Assembly: GCA_032821775.1 (NCBI GenBank)
Contig: JAVLRN010000017.1
Span: forward strand, 186,001-250,000
DNA from: Sanguinoderma infundibulare
Lineage: Eukaryota; Basidiomycota; Agaricomycetes; Polyporales; Polyporaceae
Length of the DNA: 64,000 bases
Direction: 5' to 3'
In this document: positions 23,973 through 36,073 of the stretch, one piece after another
Layout of the letters: the number at the start of each line of letters is the position of its first letter
How positions within the stretch are numbered: position 1 is the first letter of the stretch
Program-made: the position numbers and the translations under genes
Notes under the pieces: generated by a model
Database searches by the model: none
Told to the model about the DNA's origin: nothing
Seen by the model: the letters and a program-made list of their open reading frames with translations, nothing else

Positions 23973-26286
23973 ATGGACTCGCTCTCGCTCGACAGCACCT
24001 TTGGCGCGCTCTTGATCAGCACTTTTGTCTCGCTCGTGTAAGTCTATCTTCGTGCTTGTGGTTTCGTCTGAAACTAAGACAACGAACAGTCTCTTTGGCA
24101 TAGCTACACACCAGACTTATGTGTACTTTCGGTCGTACTCCAATGATGTCCCTCTTTTGAAAGCACTCGTGAGTACTTCCCGTCTGTCAGTTTGAATTGT
24201 CTAGTACTCAGATATTGACATGTGCGAAAATGCTAGGTCGTCGCAATACTGTATGGCCGCCCCTCCTTCAGATTCATGTGCGTCTCGTTGACCACGCCTC
24301 GTTCTCAGTATCGCGGAGGCATTCCACTCGTTGCTGATGACGCATATCTGGTGCGTCGCGGTGCATGTATCGCGCATCGAGCTCCCCGGCGTGACTTCGC
24401 TCCCAGTTATTATACCTTGGTTTCCAACTACGGTAACCCTCAGGCCCTCGGTAGCAGCGTCTGGTACGTTGCCTGTCAGGCATCTGCTATGCATAATGCG
24501 GTCCTGATCCTCATCTCGCTCGATTGAAAGGTCGTTGCAGGTGCGCATTTGCTCTCAGTGGTTCGTGTACCCCAGGCTCAACAGATCGTCATCGACGCTG
24601 TATGGCAGGCTCTGCCTCTAGTCACCGTAAGCAGTCTGGCCCTCCGATCCGATATGTCCCGATATTGACACGATAACAGGGAGTGATCATCATGCTGGTT
24701 CAAGGGTAGGACGAAGTCGAGCTAGCTACACCCTTTCACTTACCGTTATCCTTCTCGCAGGTTCTATGCTAGGCGAATTTACCTATGTAAGTTCATCGTG
24801 CTAGTTAGCGCCACGTCCTTTATTGATCATCTCTTGTAGTTAACAAAAAGTACCAGTTCGTCATTGTCGTCGTGGTAAGTAACTGTCTTGGCCGTTGTCA
24901 ACATATCTCACCTGCCCAACAGGGGGCTTTGATGATGGGCACGATGGGTAAGTAATACAGCATTCTGTACGCTCAGCCGGGGTTCTGAATTCGCTTCTCG
25001 CACGCAGCGTTGATTATTGGTGAGCAATGGCGGCCATACCCAAGTGCAATCGCCCCAACTGATCCTCTTCGAAGCTTCTTGTGTCATGGAGTAAGCGCTA
25101 CTTGTCTGCTTGCGGGGTCGGCACTCACGTCCGGACTATCGTCGCAGCATACTAGGGACCAAAGCGAATGACTGGAGCTTCAACACAGTGCGCACCTACC
25201 CGTTGCCACGCATGATTTCGGCTGACGCGTGTTAACAGAACCTCTTTGCGGCCACTCTTGGTCTGGTGGTGCTCACGGACGTCACCATGACCGGCACGCT
25301 GGTGGTCATGCTCAGCCGAAGCCATAGCCGCATCAGACGGTACGCGCGGCTCCGAGGTTCAGACAGTCTGCGATGCTTACTGGTGCTCTTTCAGCACGAA
25401 CCAGACCATCCATTCTCTCATAGTATATGCGATCGTTGCGAGTAAGCCTACTTACTGTTTCATGTCCTCCGACGGCGGCCGAATGCTCATGCCGCTTTCA
25501 GCGTCTATTGTCAGGTAACTTGCTCTGTACACGCTTCTTCATCCGTCTAGACAGGTTTCGTTCTGAGCTGCATCGACAGCCTCATCACCGTACCTGGTCT
25601 GGTCCTGGCATGTACTCTCGTTCCCGTCAGCTCAGACGCGCCCCTGACGACTGACACCGTACAGTGCCTCGTGCGTCCTCAGCAGCTGCTTTACGTCGCA
25701 GTCACCGTCGTTGCAATCAAGCGTGAGTGCCCCGCCTCGTGGCCGTGCTGCATTCCCCGCTGAGCACGTCGTATACATCTGCAGTGTACTCGAACTCTGT
25801 TCTCGTTTTGTGCGTCATCTCGCCATCGCCTCCAGACGGGCACCCGGCTGAGCGATCTCTGGATATAGCTTGAACTCCCGCAAGTATCTCACGCGGAGGG
25901 GGCCGACGACGTTCGTGGAGATGACCGGGCTCGACCGTTGCCCCTCGGATGCTCCGGAGAGTCCGGTCGAAGCGAAGAAGGTCTGTCGTCCATTCATCGG
26001 CATGAAAGGCTGTCTGACATCGGCCCTGTTCTGTGTCTCTCTCGCTGTCGGACGTAGACGCCGTCGCACTCGCATTCGCACTCGCCGATCAAAATCAAGG
26101 TTACTAGTGTCTGCGCCGACGATATGGATGAAGGAGGGGACGTGGTTGGCCAAGGAGCTACCTTCGGGAGTACTCCGGAGCATGATCTTTCCGGCACGAC
26201 TATCACTGGGACGGCTACTATGTGAGGAAGAGAAGAGGTGTGTGCGTGCGCTGTTCTCTATCCTGCCTTGTGACGGCGCTGACTGA
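23973..26286 (+). CDS. DUF6534-family multi-pass membrane protein (copy 2)
   Basis: Identical to the gene at 10,445-12,758, with the same exon pattern. If the array is real, the gene dose of this predicted membrane protein is raised. Its convergent neighbour here is the intact F-box gene. Confidence 0.83.
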
Positions 26287-26563
26287 AGCGGGGCAGATTG
26301 TATGTACAAATTATCACAGCAAGGTAAACAGGGAATCGCTTCGGTGTATATTTGGAATCATTCCGTTCGGACCGTGTACGAGCCCAGCCCTCGGATCACC
26401 GCAGAAGTATCGCCCGACAACGATGCTCATCGCGTACTGACTATAGCGCTGGAACGCCTATTCAACTCTCGTATCGCTGCTGAACCTTTGCTGTCATTCT
26501 CTATGCATCTACAGGGCCGCTATGTTTCCGTTCAGATCGTCATCGGCACACTCGCGATTGCAT

Positions 26564-28401
26564 CTACATGTCCCACCGTTCCAAGGGAATCTCGAAATGC
26601 CAACTCCACCGGTCCATCTCGGCGTAGTACTCCGGCCAGTCGCGCTGGGGCGCATCCCGAAAGTTGTCCGGCACCTCCATCCACTGACATCTCGACGTTG
26701 CAACCAGTTCCACGACCTCCGCGTACGGCTGCAGATCGGCCGCCGTAAATTCTGGATAACCGTCTTGTGGGATCTCTGCCACGAGATGTGCAAGGCGGCC
26801 CCCAGTGCGCACCCTCTCCTGGAGTCCGCGCAACACAGCCATCGGTATCTGCCCTTCGCGCAGGCACATGCGAAAGTAGGACACAGAATTCGGGATGGTG
26901 AAGCATTTCCCGCCTTCCTCCATGCCGGCGACCGTGTCGACGCGGAGGACGAGGCGGGACACGTTGGGGAATGAGGTCACGATCATCCACGGTGCTGCGT
27001 CACGGTCCTCCCGACTACCATAGACAACACGCAGCCATAGCTCGGTCACCGCCTGCAGGGGCAGCCACGTGAGCGCTGTCAAACGCTGCGCGGTATTATC
27101 TCTGCGAAGTTGAAAGTTGGCGATGCGAGAGACGTAGATTGAGGAGCCGCTGCCGGCCGCGAGCACGTCCAAATCCCGGTTCCGGGCCTCCGACAACGTG
27201 ATATGAACCCGCGTCGCAGCCTTGGCTCTTGCAGAGAGTATACGGGAGTCCAGGTGTTTGTAGAGGACGTATCGGTTGAAACAGTAAGGGCCGGGGTCAA
27301 TGGCCACCGCGGTGCTGTCCGGCAGTGTGAGCGATGACAGCAGATCATTGACCCCATGCAAGGAATCAGCTTCGTTGAGGGCAAGGGTTCGGAGGGAGGA
27401 CAAGGTGGCGATTGTGGAAATCTTCTTCTGGGACTCGAACCGTGGCAAATGGGTAATGGACAGGTGTTGGAGTTGGGGGCACCGGGATAGAAAGGCAATG
27501 ATGTCGTCGCAATTGACTTGTGGACGTGGGCGTCCACTCGGATGGATAGATAGACGGGTCAGAGTGCCAAAACGGTTGTTTGGCAGCGCGTCAATCGCCC
27601 CAAGGATGTTGAGCTCGCGGAGGCGGGGAGCAACGCCAGTAAAGAGCAGAAACCCGGGATCACGCCGAGCATTGACATGGGAAATGGATAGAGAGATGCG
27701 TTCTAATGCGGGCATGGGGAGCCGGCTCAGAAGCCTTTCGCATTGCCGACCATCGTCATCCCGACAAGGTTGCAAGTATAAGGATTTGATTCGACGATGC
27801 TGGCTCTTCACGACCTTCGTCCAAAACGGGCTCGACTGGTCTGGCATGTTGCACGCCAACGGAGACGTCCCAGACCACCTCAAGAATGCCGCCGTGATAG
27901 AGACATTCGTACAGGGAGACCCGATGCTAGACCACAAGGATTGGGTAGAGGTGGCGACTTCTCGCCAACGTTTGCACACCCCCGTGATTGGTAGAAGGTC
28001 CTTCGTGCGGAGGGGAGCAGAGTCGACCCAAGGTTCTTCCAAGCAACGAAGCAGATCGCCCGGTACGTGGGCGAAAATGGCGGACAGGATCTCGTTTGGG
28101 AGCCTGCTGATCGTCGCGCGCCCATTCACGGCTGTCCTCACGAAGATGAGAGCCGATTCGAGGAGACTCGCGAGTTTGACAAGCTGCGCAAACATGTTAG
28201 CGAGGATGTCCAAAGTGTGCGGTAGGTTATGGATAGACATACATCTGTCAATCTTAAAAGATATGAGTCAGCGAAGCCAGTAAGATTTAGTTTGTGAGCG
28301 ACGTACTGTAGGAACTCTGCCTCCGCGCGGACTTGCTCAACCAACAATGCTGTTGCATCGATGACGATAGGACGTTGTAGATGATGTGCGGCTGTTGACA
28401 T
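26564..28401 (-). CDS. F-box protein with a 10-nt micro-exon, intact family member
   Basis: F-box proteins recruit substrates to SCF ubiquitin ligases by binding Skp1. Exons on the minus strand: 28,401-28,307 (95 nt), a 10-nt micro-exon 28,251-28,242, and 28,183-26,564, giving 574 residues. The N-terminus (MSTAAHHLQRPIVIDAT) leads into a short helix-rich stretch. The F-box lies at about residues 61-105 (LPNEILSAIFAHVP through VCKRWREVATSTQSLW). The rest is a leucine-rich region and a well-conserved C-terminal domain (WMEVPDNFRDAPQRDWPEYY and WSWHFEIPL). The micro-exon restores phase 2 to phase 0 and is conserved in paralogs, so the start at 28,401 is preferred over the in-frame ATG at 28,240. 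The substrate is unknown. The last 1,005 bp equal the chimera at 13,036. Confidence 0.88.
27057..27568. repeat. Partial third copy of the unit, ending inside the intact F-box gene
   Basis: Matches 1-512 and 13,529-14,040 with one difference: T at 27,412, where the other copies have C at 356 and 13,884. From 27,569 the sequence departs abruptly from the unit and continues as the intact F-box gene. Confidence 0.95.
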
Positions 28402-29976
28402 GGTCCAAGATGTATGGGTGTGGAATAACGTGAGGGTGGTTCCGGAGTCAGGGTTTGGTCCAAGCTCAGGAGCTCAACCTACGATTGCCGCCGTGATGTG
28501 TAAAATAGCGCCGGTATATTTGTTCTTGTTAGGATCCAAAGCCGTTGGTAAATAAGAACCAATAAGAGTCAGAAACGGGGTGTTCTTACATAATCTGTGT
28601 GTACTTACGGAAGACGTGGCGCAATACGTCAGGGGAAGGGGCATGGGCGTCGTGGGAAGCGTCCAGTATCTATCGGTGCGACTCGCACTGTCCGTCATGA
28701 TCTCCACGCGGAACTGTTCGACGTTCGAGGCGTTCGAGACCAGGAAGAGGGGTGGTTAGACCACCAACAGTAATCGTCCGTCTTCTGGACAAAATGCGCC
28801 ATACTGGGGAGACGATTGGTCGGGACCCAGCTCAGGCTCCGATGTGGCACCCGGAAGACCGCCCAGTGTCTCGCGCACGTCCTTCGGGTGGAGAACGAGA
28901 CCAGAATGAAGTTTGCGAAGCTGCGAGCCGTGCGCTTGCAGAGGTGATAGACGAACGCATAGATACCCTCTGGCTGAGGGCGACGCCGCCAACTCGAATC
29001 GTCCCAATGCTCTCCGAGCACAGGGAAGGCGATATAGGAAGGGATAGGAAACCCGGAGGCTCGCTACCAGCAGGATGTGGTGACGTTCATCCAGAATTCT
29101 GGCGTGGTTAACATGATTTGCCGCTGGCGTCGACAAACTTGAGTGAGTTGCTAGAACTCGCATCGTTACGCCGTAAGCTGACGGCGATAATCACCTCTGG
29201 AAAACTAGAGAATGTCCGGTGTCAGCCAATAGAGCTCACTGGGGGGAAGATGGAGAACGATACCTCAAACGCGAGCCATGAACGTCAGCAGCCGAGTCGA
29301 GATCGCGAATGCATATTCGTGTAAGATCCCGCAAGGGGAGCGCTACGGAAGCGTCAAATGGGAGAAGAAGCATGCAATACGTCAAACCTGATGGTGCATA
29401 GATAATCCTTGGACACGATCTCATGGCCTATACACTTTTACGAATGGGTCAGTGTCGTCTAAATGAACTGTTGACTTGCCCGGGTGGCTCTCGGAGCTTC
29501 GGTTCGGCACAACGTTCGACATCACGGGCCCTTCTTCGTTTCCAAAATTCCAGCACCGACGTTTTGACACGTATGCTGTGCTAGGCTTCGTAGAGAACGT
29601 TGAAAAAGAAAGCTTGACTGCGCACAGTTCGGAGTCAAATGACAACACTGCCTTGAAGGAGCTTCAGAGAAGGGAAGTGATTATGATGCTTTACAATACA
29701 CAGCGGCATGCAAGTCAACCATGGGCGTGAATACAGTGATGAATGAGGCCCTTTGGTCAAAGGAGTAGACGACCGTCGCTCAAAGAGCGAGATTATGGTT
29801 CTAAAGCATTTTGTGAGTCCCGCACTCTACGTCGATGCGCAAGAGGACAAGACGCACTTGTAAGTCCCGTATCGGGCACAAGTCTATTGCGGACGCTCCA
29901 CCTCCTCGAACCTCCCTACCCCGCGACGCCTCCGACTCTCCGCCTCGAACAAACCAGCGCGGGTGGCAACGCTGAC
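28402..29976. other. Unresolved region, possibly a minus-strand intron-rich gene remnant
   Basis: Overlapping minus-strand frames at 28,474-29,163 have exon-like coding character (for example LHPKDVRETLGGLPG, and FRVEIMTDSASRTD further on), but I could not build one gene or recognise a family. The rest appears empty. Confidence 0.35.
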
Positions 29977-30195
29977 TCATGCGGGGATCATGAGCTCTCC
30001 CCATGTCCGCATCGCCGCGATTCCTCCCAAGAAGACGACGACGGAAGCGAGGATTTTGAAGTTGCCGTCGATGTGTTCGGGAGCGAAGATCTCCTCGCGC
30101 ATGAAGCGGGAGAACGTGGACTCGTTCGGGTCGTGGATGACACGGCGCTGGGGGACGCCAAAGGGGGGGCCACCAGCGGGTGCGCGGCGGGCCAT
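29977..30195 (-). CDS. Small single-span membrane protein, Tom6-like
   Basis: Starting at the ATG at 30,195, a 72-residue protein has a Pro/Arg-rich N-terminus, a charged middle (FMREEIFAPEHIDG), and a C-terminal hydrophobic segment NFKILASVVVFLGGIAAM ending RTWGELMIPA. A short cytosolic part plus a C-terminal anchor fits the small TOM-complex subunit Tom6 of the mitochondrial outer membrane, which stabilises the import pore. This is a pattern match, not a motif proof. An upstream in-frame start at 30,372 would add about 59 low-complexity residues and is disfavoured. It is divergently oriented to MRH4, another mitochondrial gene, with about 300 bp between starts. Confidence 0.6.
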   Translation of the reverse strand: MARRAPAGGPPFGVPQRRVIHDPNESTFSRFMREEIFAPEHIDGNFKILASVVVFLGGIAAMRTWGELMIPA

Positions 30196-30502
30196 GGTGG
30201 TCTTTTGGTGGGATAAGGAGGGGCAGGGAGGACGAGCGAGGACGGTGAGCTGGACGTCGTGGTGAGAAAACGGCACACTCGAGCGCTGCAGGTCCTCTGG
30301 CGGTCCTCGGGGTCCGCCTGGCCGGCACTCAGCAAACCTGATGGAAATCTGGACTTGGGAGTCACAGCGCATCTGCAGCTGCCGCTCTCCTCCTGCTCTC
30401 TCCCCTCACTGCTTGCAGTTTGTCTTGCCTCGGACCTTTATCCTCCTATGCTCTTCCGGATCTGAAACTACATTGTTGTCCTAGCGAGGCATTATTGGCA
30501 CT

Positions 30503-32688
30503 ATGTCGTTGTTGACCTCCAGCCGTGTCGCTTTGAAGCTTGCAAGTCTTCCGCCCGAATTGGCTGTTGCTTGTCTGCACACATCGTCCCCTGGCTTCAC
30601 TGGTGAGCATCATCCGTATTCCAAGTGTCTGTTTTCCGAAGTTGCGGGTTGGGCATGAACGTTGCGACGAGATTCCGTTTCGCAGGGCTCCAACTCTTCC
30701 GCCGCTTGCCTGTCAATCCCTCGCGTTTCAATCGCTGACCTTACACCCGGCAATTGCAGCCCATGCACCTTCGCGCACCCGCCTGGTCAAGAACCTCGGG
30801 CCATCCTCTGGGAGCAAGTCCGGCAAGCTACAGGTCGCACCTCCGCCGGAACGTGACCAAGCGCCGCACATAGGTCGCGCCCCGCTTGTCGAACACGGCC
30901 GGATCAGGCGACCCGGGACGCGAGAGCAAGACTCGATCATCCAGAGACGCAAAGACTTCCAAGGCCGAGTTCGGCCAGTTGTCCGACAACCATCGGTACG
31001 CGGGCAGGATGTTGTACGCTCGGAAACGTCCTCGAGCAAGCCGAAGCCGAAGATCGTCAACCCCCTGAGCGGCGAGTTCGACATCTCAAAACGCTCCGTG
31101 TCGACGAAAGAGCTCCCAAAGACGTTCGCCTCCCCGCCGCTCACGGACGGCCTCCTCACGTCAGTCATCGACGTCCTCGGTCCCGACGCTCGACCTACGC
31201 CAATCCAAGCCCTCTCGCTGAAGCATCTCGTAAACGAGCATGACTCGTCGCGATACCACGAGCACCTACTGGCGTCAGAGACCGGATCCGGGAAGTCCAT
31301 CGCGTATCTCCTGCCGATGCTCCAGGACCTCAAGCAGTCCGAGCTGAACGGCTCAGAGCGCACTAATCCGAAGGCCCAGCGTCGAGCGATAAACCCACGC
31401 GCGATCGTGCTCGCGCCGACGCACGAGCTTTCTCGCCAGCTGTCCGGGTTCGCGAAGGAGCTCCTGCACCACGTCAAGCTTCGCGTTTTGTGCGCGTCGC
31501 GCGCGAACACGGCATCGCGGAAGAACGTCTCTGCGTCGAAGATGGCGGATGCGCTTGCCGAGGGCGAGGAGGGCGAGTTTGAGGTGTCGGAGTCCGCGAT
31601 GCGTTCGGAGCAGGCTCACCCCGTGGATATCGTTGTGGGTACGCCTGCGAAGATCCTGGAGCTCATGCGTGGACGTGGTTGGGACCACGATGGCGAGGAA
31701 GTTTTGGACAAGCGTCCGCGTCGGAAGGTAACTGTCGGAGAACCGCAGATGGGCCTCGGGAATGTTGAGTGGGTCGTTGTCGACGAAGCGGATGTCCTTC
31801 TGGGTACGTGCTTTGGTCATTCTCACTCTTGCTGTTGTGGATGTCAGCGCTGACTGTGACGCAGACCCCGACTTCCAGGAGGCAACGAGGTCGATCCTCG
31901 CCGAGATCTCTGCCGCGCGCGACCACCCAGTTCCGTTCGACGCGAACCTCGATCTCTCGTCGGAGGGACAGCCGACCCCCGTCAGCTACCCGTTCAACTT
32001 CATCCTCACGTCCGCTACGATCCCGTCCTCGCTCGCGGCCTACCTCGACAAGTTTCACCCGTCGCTGACCCGCCTCGCCTCGCCGCACCTGCACAAGCTT
32101 CCGTCGACGCTCAAGACGGAGCACGTGAGCTGGACGGGCGGGAACCGCGATGCGGACATCGAGCACCGCCTCCGGCGCGTCTGGTCAGAGAGCATGCAGA
32201 ACACCGGGACCAAGTCCAAGGTGCTCATATTCTGCAACAAGGGCACGCGGGTCGAGGCCCTCGGCGCGTACCTCCGCGAGAAGGGCATCGCGAACGTCGC
32301 GCTGACGAGGGCGGGCGACGCGCGCAAGCGCGGCTCGAATCACCACCTCGACGGCTTCCTCCGCGTGCGAGCCGACTCTGACTCGGCCTCAACTTCCTCT
32401 GCACCTGCCTCTGTACCAGCGACGGGCGCGAAGATGGACGACTTGAAGGAGGTGCCGCACGTGATGATCACGACGTCGCTGCTCTCTCGCGGGCTCGACT
32501 TTGCGCCGGACGTGCGGCACGTATTCATCGTCGATGAGCCGCGGAACATGGTTGACTTCCTGCACCGTGCCGGGCGGTCGGGGCGCGCGGGCGAGAGCGG
32601 GAAGGTGGTCGTGTTCGGGAAGGCGAAAGGGCGGGGGTCGGAGAAGACGAGGGAGGTGAGGAAGAAGGTTGGCGCGCTCGCGGCGTGA
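30503..32688 (+). CDS. MRH4: Mitochondrial DEAD-box RNA helicase Mrh4
   Basis: ATP-dependent RNA helicase; the yeast protein is needed for mitochondrial large ribosomal subunit assembly. Exons: 30,503-30,602, 30,760-31,803, 31,865-32,688. Exon 1 encodes a basic, acid-free N-terminus (MSLLTSSRVALKLASLP) typical of a mitochondrial presequence. Motifs in order: Q-motif-like RPTPIQ, Walker A SETGSGKS, APTHELSRQ, GTPAKIL, DEAD box VVDEADVLL, LTSATIP, LIFCNKGTRVEAL, TTSLLSRGLDF and HRAGRSGRAG. The protein ends in a basic tail (KAKGRGSEKTREVRKK). All helicase motifs are present and the reading frame is open. The first intron (157 nt) is longer than usual here, but its phase fits only with acceptor 30,759. 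Confidence 0.9.
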
Positions 32689-33180
32689 GCTGTCACGGTG
32701 TGGTGTGGCGATGGATGGATGAGTGGGTGACTGGGGATGGGATATATTGTACGTGCGTCCCTATAATTTTAGAATATCATAGCGTCACCACTCTACACAG
32801 GAAAATGCACTGGCTGTTTGGTCTGCTCTCGCAGTTGCTGGTTCTCGGGACCGTGCGCGGTGTCATCAGCTGTCTGCCACCGCAGACTGAGATGACACGG
32901 ATGAAAGGCGGCTCTACGTGTTGCGGTGGGCTAAGAGTGACTGGCCGCAAACACGATGTCTGCGATTCCGACGCCGTTGCATGGCCTCCTCCGCCATCGA
33001 TGGGGGCACCAGGTCCAGGTGACAGAGCACGATATTTTCCGTTCGGTAGAGAATACGCCCAACTTGAGTATCTGGCCGGCTCACCCAAGTTTGTCCGACT
33101 CGACGCTGGCGGCAAATGCACACCATCACAATCTACTGGTACTTAGCGTGCCCCCCTCCGGCTCTCGCATTCCCTTCCCT
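32689..33180. other. No gene recognised
   Basis: 3' flank of MRH4 followed by unassigned sequence. Confidence 0.5.
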
Positions 33181-33840
33181 TATCGCTCTTCTCTTCCTGT
33201 GTGCACGAAGCATTGGGACGAACTCGAGGTGGCGGCATATTGCAAGACTAGGGCACATCAAAGTATTCGGAACGGAAGGCTTACCGCCTTCAAGCTCACG
33301 TATGGCGACTTCGCGGACTCGACCAGGGCCTCCGATCTCCATCCCGAGGAAGTGCGCGAGATGCTGGCCTTCCGGGCTCTGCATAGTATGCATATCGAAT
33401 GCAGCTTCCATGCAGTCTCGACGGCCGACTGGCGCATTTTTTTTATTACGAGCCTTACGACGAATAGAACTATTTGACGGCTGCACTGACACGCTGAACC
33501 TGCTCACGCACAAGTACTTCCCCCCGATCACGCGGCTGAGGCTAGCTGGGTCCTAACCAATCGTTTCCCCAACATGTCGCACTTTCTCCGGAAGATCGAC
33601 AACTACCATTCGTGAGGCCAACATCGGCCTCGTCCTGCTCTCGAACATGCCCGAACCTCGAACACAGCATGAAGGACTACGCTGAGGCTTACACCGGTAC
33701 TTGGAGGCCCTAGCTATCAGTGGATGGAGGTGTCGGATAACCTTCAGGATGCGCCTCAGCGCTGGCCCTGGCCAGCGAACTGCTAGTGTATATGCCGATA
33801 TGGACAGCTGGAGGTGGCATTTCGTCGATATTCCATCATC
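33180..33840 (+). pseudogene. Leucine-rich F-box-type remnants
   Basis: Two pieces. At about 33,180-33,560, frames carrying HPEEVREMLAFRALHS and THKYFPPITRLRL need a frameshift to join, and look like a decayed leucine-rich region of an F-box-type protein. At 33,707-33,840, YQWMEVSDNLQDAPQRW, a stop, then DMDSWRWHF matches the conserved C-terminal domain of the local F-box family. Neither piece has an F-box or an intact frame. Confidence 0.6.
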
Positions 33841-34064
33841 GAGCGACGCAAAGGTGCCCGCGACGGAACCGCCACTGCACCTCCTTCGCTTGCTAGTGTT
33901 TATTCTAAGTGACGCACATCGATATCGTTATGGGCACTTTCCTAGTCAAATATTACTTTAACATTGCCAAATCACGCAAGTCCATGCTACGTACCCACTG
34001 CGGGTACACGTTCTAAATGTCCGAGTCTACAGGTCTACTCTCAAACTAGACCATCATGATACAA

Positions 34065-36073
34065 CTATCGTCTCGGCCGACCGACCACTAGTACTATGGC
34101 ACGAAAACGCTGTACAATGGCCCGGAAAATGGCACGAAAACGCTGTACAATGGCCTGGAAAACGCGCGCCACAGCTCGGAAACCCAAACCATGACTCGGG
34201 TATCCCTCCTGAGAGATGTCCTTATAAAATGCCACTGTCGGGATGACAGTCCTCCCAATCACTCTGGTAGTGGCCCCATGTCCCGCCGTGACCAGGAAAC
34301 CGTGATGGTCTACAAATGGCGAGGCAAGCAGCTGAAGCTCCTCTGGTGTTTGGCGCTGGGCTTCACGCTCTGGAAGGCGAAGTACAGCGAGGATTTTGCC
34401 GCAAGGGGTTGAAAGGACATAAGGCCGGGCACGGTGATCAAGGATGATATCCGCTATGCTGAGAGATGTACCACATATCAAGGAAACGAGGAATCGTCGG
34501 AGCTCCTCCGCGAAAATGGCCGGAGAGATGTTGTCGACATCGTCAGAGGGCACAAAGTTGAATGGCTCGCGTTTCGTTACAAAGACACCCCAGACGAAGA
34601 GAAGGTACTTCTGGATGCGCTCCCGCTCACTGGCGAGTTGGTCTCGCGAGCCCGTCCATGGGTCATAGGGGCGGCCTGATGATCTCCACTGCAACCGGAT
34701 ATTCATCATCTCCGTAAACAACTTGAGAATGCGTGGAAGCTCCCCGAGGCTGAGCTGTATATCCTCGACTGCAACTAGCGTACACACGGGGATGAGTATT
34801 TCTGGGGCGATTGTGGGGCGACCATTTCGTGGACCCCTGACGATGATGGTGTCGTACGCCTCGCTGATGTTTCTCGGCTGCTCGAGGAGCCAGAACGATA
34901 TGCTCTGGCTCAGGGACGTCGCATCTTCCATCATGCCAAAGGGGACTTTTGGTACGATGTTATAATGTTGTCGCATTGGAGCCTGATTGAGTGCATTCGT
35001 CAACAGTTCGGGATATGACATCGTGCGCATGTGGGGGGGAGGGATGTAGCCAACGAGGTCGGGGCAAACAGCCAGGACGTAATCGCGGGATTTGGTCGTC
35101 GCCCGTGCACTTCTCCATGCAAAAAAGAACAGGTCGTGTGTAGCAGTAGGACCGATTCCGGCGCCGTACTTCGCCATGTCGAGGTGACGCCTGCCCACGT
35201 CATGGGGTACCAGTTCGTTAGCCCAACTCGAGAACACGAAGATTCTGCTAACAGACGCACCGGTAGACAAAGTCAACATACGCCTGGAATTGAAGTTCAT
35301 CCGAAGACTTATTGACCCCAGAATACGCGAGTTTATCCATTAGGAACAGATTGACGCCCGCCGTTTTCAGGGTTATGCGCACCGCGGCATCCTCAACGAA
35401 CAGATTCTGCTCGCGAGGGCATGGGATAAGGTTCAGGAGCACAATATCCAGGACCTTCCCATACAGTCCCTCCTGGCGCGTCCACAGCCGCTCGAACCAC
35501 GGATCGAAGCACACCATGTGCGGCAGGCAGCCCGAGCACGAGTGATGCCAGATCTCCTTGTTCATGAACTTATCCTCCCGCAAGCTGTCTGGATCGGCGT
35601 TGTTGCTGCTCAGGATGTCCATGGCGGTTGCATGCCAATCGGCGCAGACGGGGTGCTCCAGGAGCACTTTGACGCAGCGGGCCGACTTGTAGACGTGGGG
35701 GATGGACATGAGCTGGTCTGCGATGCTGATTGTTGCCGACTCGGTCTGGTCGATGCAGAAGAGGTCCATCCAGAACCAGTCGGAGCCGCAGACGTCGGGA
35801 CGGCTGAGGATGGAGAGGATGCCCCCGTCTCTTTTGACGGGACTCAGCTTGACGACGCCTGGAAACGGGCGGGCGATGAACTCGATCCTGCATTCTGTGA
35901 AGGCTTTTTCACGCACCAGGGTGACCATCGACCACCGTTTCCGTGATTGTCTCGGGTGTGCCCCATACGTGAGAGATGGCGATGTAATCGTCGTCGGTGG
36001 TCGCGTTCGGCTTGTGGTCGAGATAGAGGGACTGATCTGTCCTTTGGCAGACACGAACGAGGTATATGCGCAT
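34065..36073 (-). CDS. HET-domain (heterokaryon incompatibility) protein
   Basis: HET-domain proteins trigger cell death after fusion of incompatible hyphae. Exons: 36,073-35,917, 35,858-35,261, 35,190-34,065, adding to 1,881 nt (626 residues). Exon 1 carries YIAISHVWG. Exon 2 carries VVKLSPVKRD, WFWMDLFCIDQ, the helix SIADQLMSIPHVYKSARCV, and WFERLWTRQEG, the usual HET order. Exon 3 has TKSRDYVLAVCPDLVGYI, common in basidiomycete HET proteins. The last 25 residues hold a duplicated 11-residue unit encoded by a 33-bp tandem repeat. The gene looks intact. No partner (NLR or similar) is adjacent. Confidence 0.85.
34097..34162. repeat. 33-bp direct tandem repeat in the HET gene 3' end
   Basis: Two adjacent 33-bp units (34,097-34,129 and 34,130-34,162) differ at one base. 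Being a multiple of three they keep the frame and duplicate a basic, hydrophobic 11-residue unit. Confidence 0.9.

Larger units (their letters stand above)
13529..27056. repeat. 13.5 kb tandem unit, copy 2
   Basis: Exact second copy of 1-13,528, head to tail with no spacer. All features of copy 1 recur at +13,528. No difference between the two copies was noticed by eye. Confidence 0.97.

Noticed and set aside
1..27056. The 13.5-kb unit as a transposon
   Set aside because: No terminal repeats, transposase, reverse transcriptase or target-site duplication seen; the junction lies in F-box homology, which favours unequal crossover.
27300..28283. Plus-strand 327-codon frame across the F-box gene
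   Set aside because: Shadow of the conserved minus-strand F-box coding exon.
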